59,354 nucleotides of DNA, taken from Brevinematia bacterium (GTDB taxonomy: Bacteria; Spirochaetota; Brevinematia; DTOW01). The stretch spans positions 1-59,354 of the forward strand of contig JBCNVF010000093.1 in assembly GCA_039630355.1 (NCBI GenBank), written 5' to 3'. Positions 58,822 to 59,354 of this stretch are shown in pieces; position 1 is the stretch's first letter; every line of letters starts with the position of its first letter. The position numbers were made by a program, and so were the translations under genes. The notes under the pieces were generated by a model. It was not told where the DNA came from, did not search any database, and worked only from the letters and a program-made list of their open reading frames with translations.

Positions 58822-58944
58822 GGAGTCGTACACTAAGTGGATTGGAGGATATTAGAAAACACTGTGTAGGTGAGTGAAAGGTAGCTTAAGTTTTGTTGTT
58901 GAGTAGGTATTGTGAGTTGGTATTTTTAGCCTGTTGAAGGGTTT

Positions 58945-59029
58945 GCCGGGATGGCGGAATTGGCAGACGCGTGGGATTCAGGATCCCATACCCTTTGCGG
59001 GTGTACGGGTTCAAGTCCCGTTCCCGGCA
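58945..59029 (+). tRNA. tRNA-Leu (anticodon CAG)
   Basis: 85 bases, class II with a variable arm. Acceptor GCCGGGA/TCCCGGC, D arm with GCGGAATTGGCAGACGC, anticodon stem TGGGA/TCCCA with loop TTCAGGA (anticodon CAG), long variable arm CCCTTTGCGGG, and T arm ACGGG-TTCAAGT-CCCGT. Discriminator A; CCA is not encoded. Confidence 0.95.
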
Positions 59030-59058
59030 AAGTGATATATACATCATAGTGATGCTAC

Positions 59059-59354
59059 ATGCATCCATTGGAGATTTCATTAATTTCGGTAACATACGGT
59101 GTAACTGCTTTTATTTTCTTACACTCTCTAGTTAGCAACTACCTTTACTCTATGCTAATGAAGGAATTTAGAAGACTTTCGTTTATTACCGTTTCAGCTT
59201 CATTTATTTCTTCAACTTTCAATTTTGTTTCTTTTTTTTTAGGAAGTATTATTTACTTGCAGGTTGTGGAGCTCCTTTCAATTGCTACGGTGCTTGCTTT
59301 CATAGTCCTAGCTGGAATTTCTTTTAAAAGTACTTATAATATTTCTGTTGTTAT
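59059..59354 (+). CDS. Membrane protein, N-terminal part (runs off the window)
   Basis: 98 codons from an ATG at 59059 without a stop before the window ends. Three hydrophobic stretches are visible (residues ~5-28, 40-68 and 72-92). The polytopic topology suggests an inner-membrane protein. The family is not recognised. There is no Shine-Dalgarno sequence at this ATG, and later Met codons (near residue 32) are alternative starts. Confidence 0.5.
   Translation, partial: MHPLEISLISVTYGVTAFIFLHSLVSNYLYSMLMKEFRRLSFITVSASFISSTFNFVSFFLGSIIYLQVVELLSIATVLAFIVLAGISFKSTYNISVV

Overview
The window looks like chromosomal DNA of an AT-rich, diderm, flagellated thermophile. A 1,184-residue reverse gyrase (22410-25964) points to growth at high temperature. 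An outer membrane is implied by a cluster of beta-barrel proteins with signal peptides, a LolA-like carrier, lipoproteins and an O-antigen-ligase-like protein. Motility is implied by fliW-csrA. The DUF2225 protein, the UPF0164/FadL-like barrel and the two DUF1577/PilZ-like proteins are families I associate with spirochaetes, so a hot-spring spirochaete relative (Brevinematales-like) is my best guess. That is inference only; there is no rRNA here to settle it.

Layout. 1-2078: end of rho, then thrB and ybeY. 2384-10545: six-gene envelope operon (FlgD-domain secreted protein, FadL-like protein, three barrels of which two are paralogs, CBM48 lipoprotein). 10556-14300 (-): unknown membrane protein, purM, PBP2. 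14748-16724: aminotransferase and TatD. 16711-20120 (-): DUF2225, BatA-like and FlgD-domain proteins. 20353-26806: small membrane protein, aroB, ilvN, reverse gyrase, LytR_C protein. 27209-32838: STAS/kinase pair, CBS protein, PilZ protein, GspC-like protein, CRP-like regulator, mutS2 without its Smr domain. 32974-38525: HEAT-repeat protein, grpE-dnaK, LolA-like, pyrD. 38865-46770: GspF, lipoprotein, O-antigen ligase, tRNA-Cys, SDR-lysS, flippase-dut. 47030-48709: Spy-like protein, anti-sigma and ECF sigma factor. 48944-54341: second PilZ protein, helical protein, rodA, nuclease, coaBC. 54884-59354: thiSG, aminotransferase, scpB, acpP, fliW-csrA, tRNA-Leu, and a partial membrane protein.

The least ordinary material is between and in front of genes. 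(i) A non-coding interspersed repeat family recurs in most large gaps. It has inverted ends (CAATAAATTCC...) and one copy is flanked by a perfect 9-bp direct repeat, so it behaves like a MITE. Its ends supply a stop codon in one place and -35 boxes in two others. (ii) Many first genes have a sigma-70-type promoter whose -10 box lies 6-8 bases before the start codon, which predicts leaderless mRNAs; genes inside operons have strong Shine-Dalgarno sequences. (iii) grpE-dnaK is preceded by an almost perfect sigma-54 -24/-12 element. (iv) The ECF sigma gene and the nearby Spy-like gene share a promoter motif at identical spacing. No transposase, prophage or CRISPR array was seen.

All family calls come from reading motifs by eye. 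Promoters are consensus matches without experimental support.
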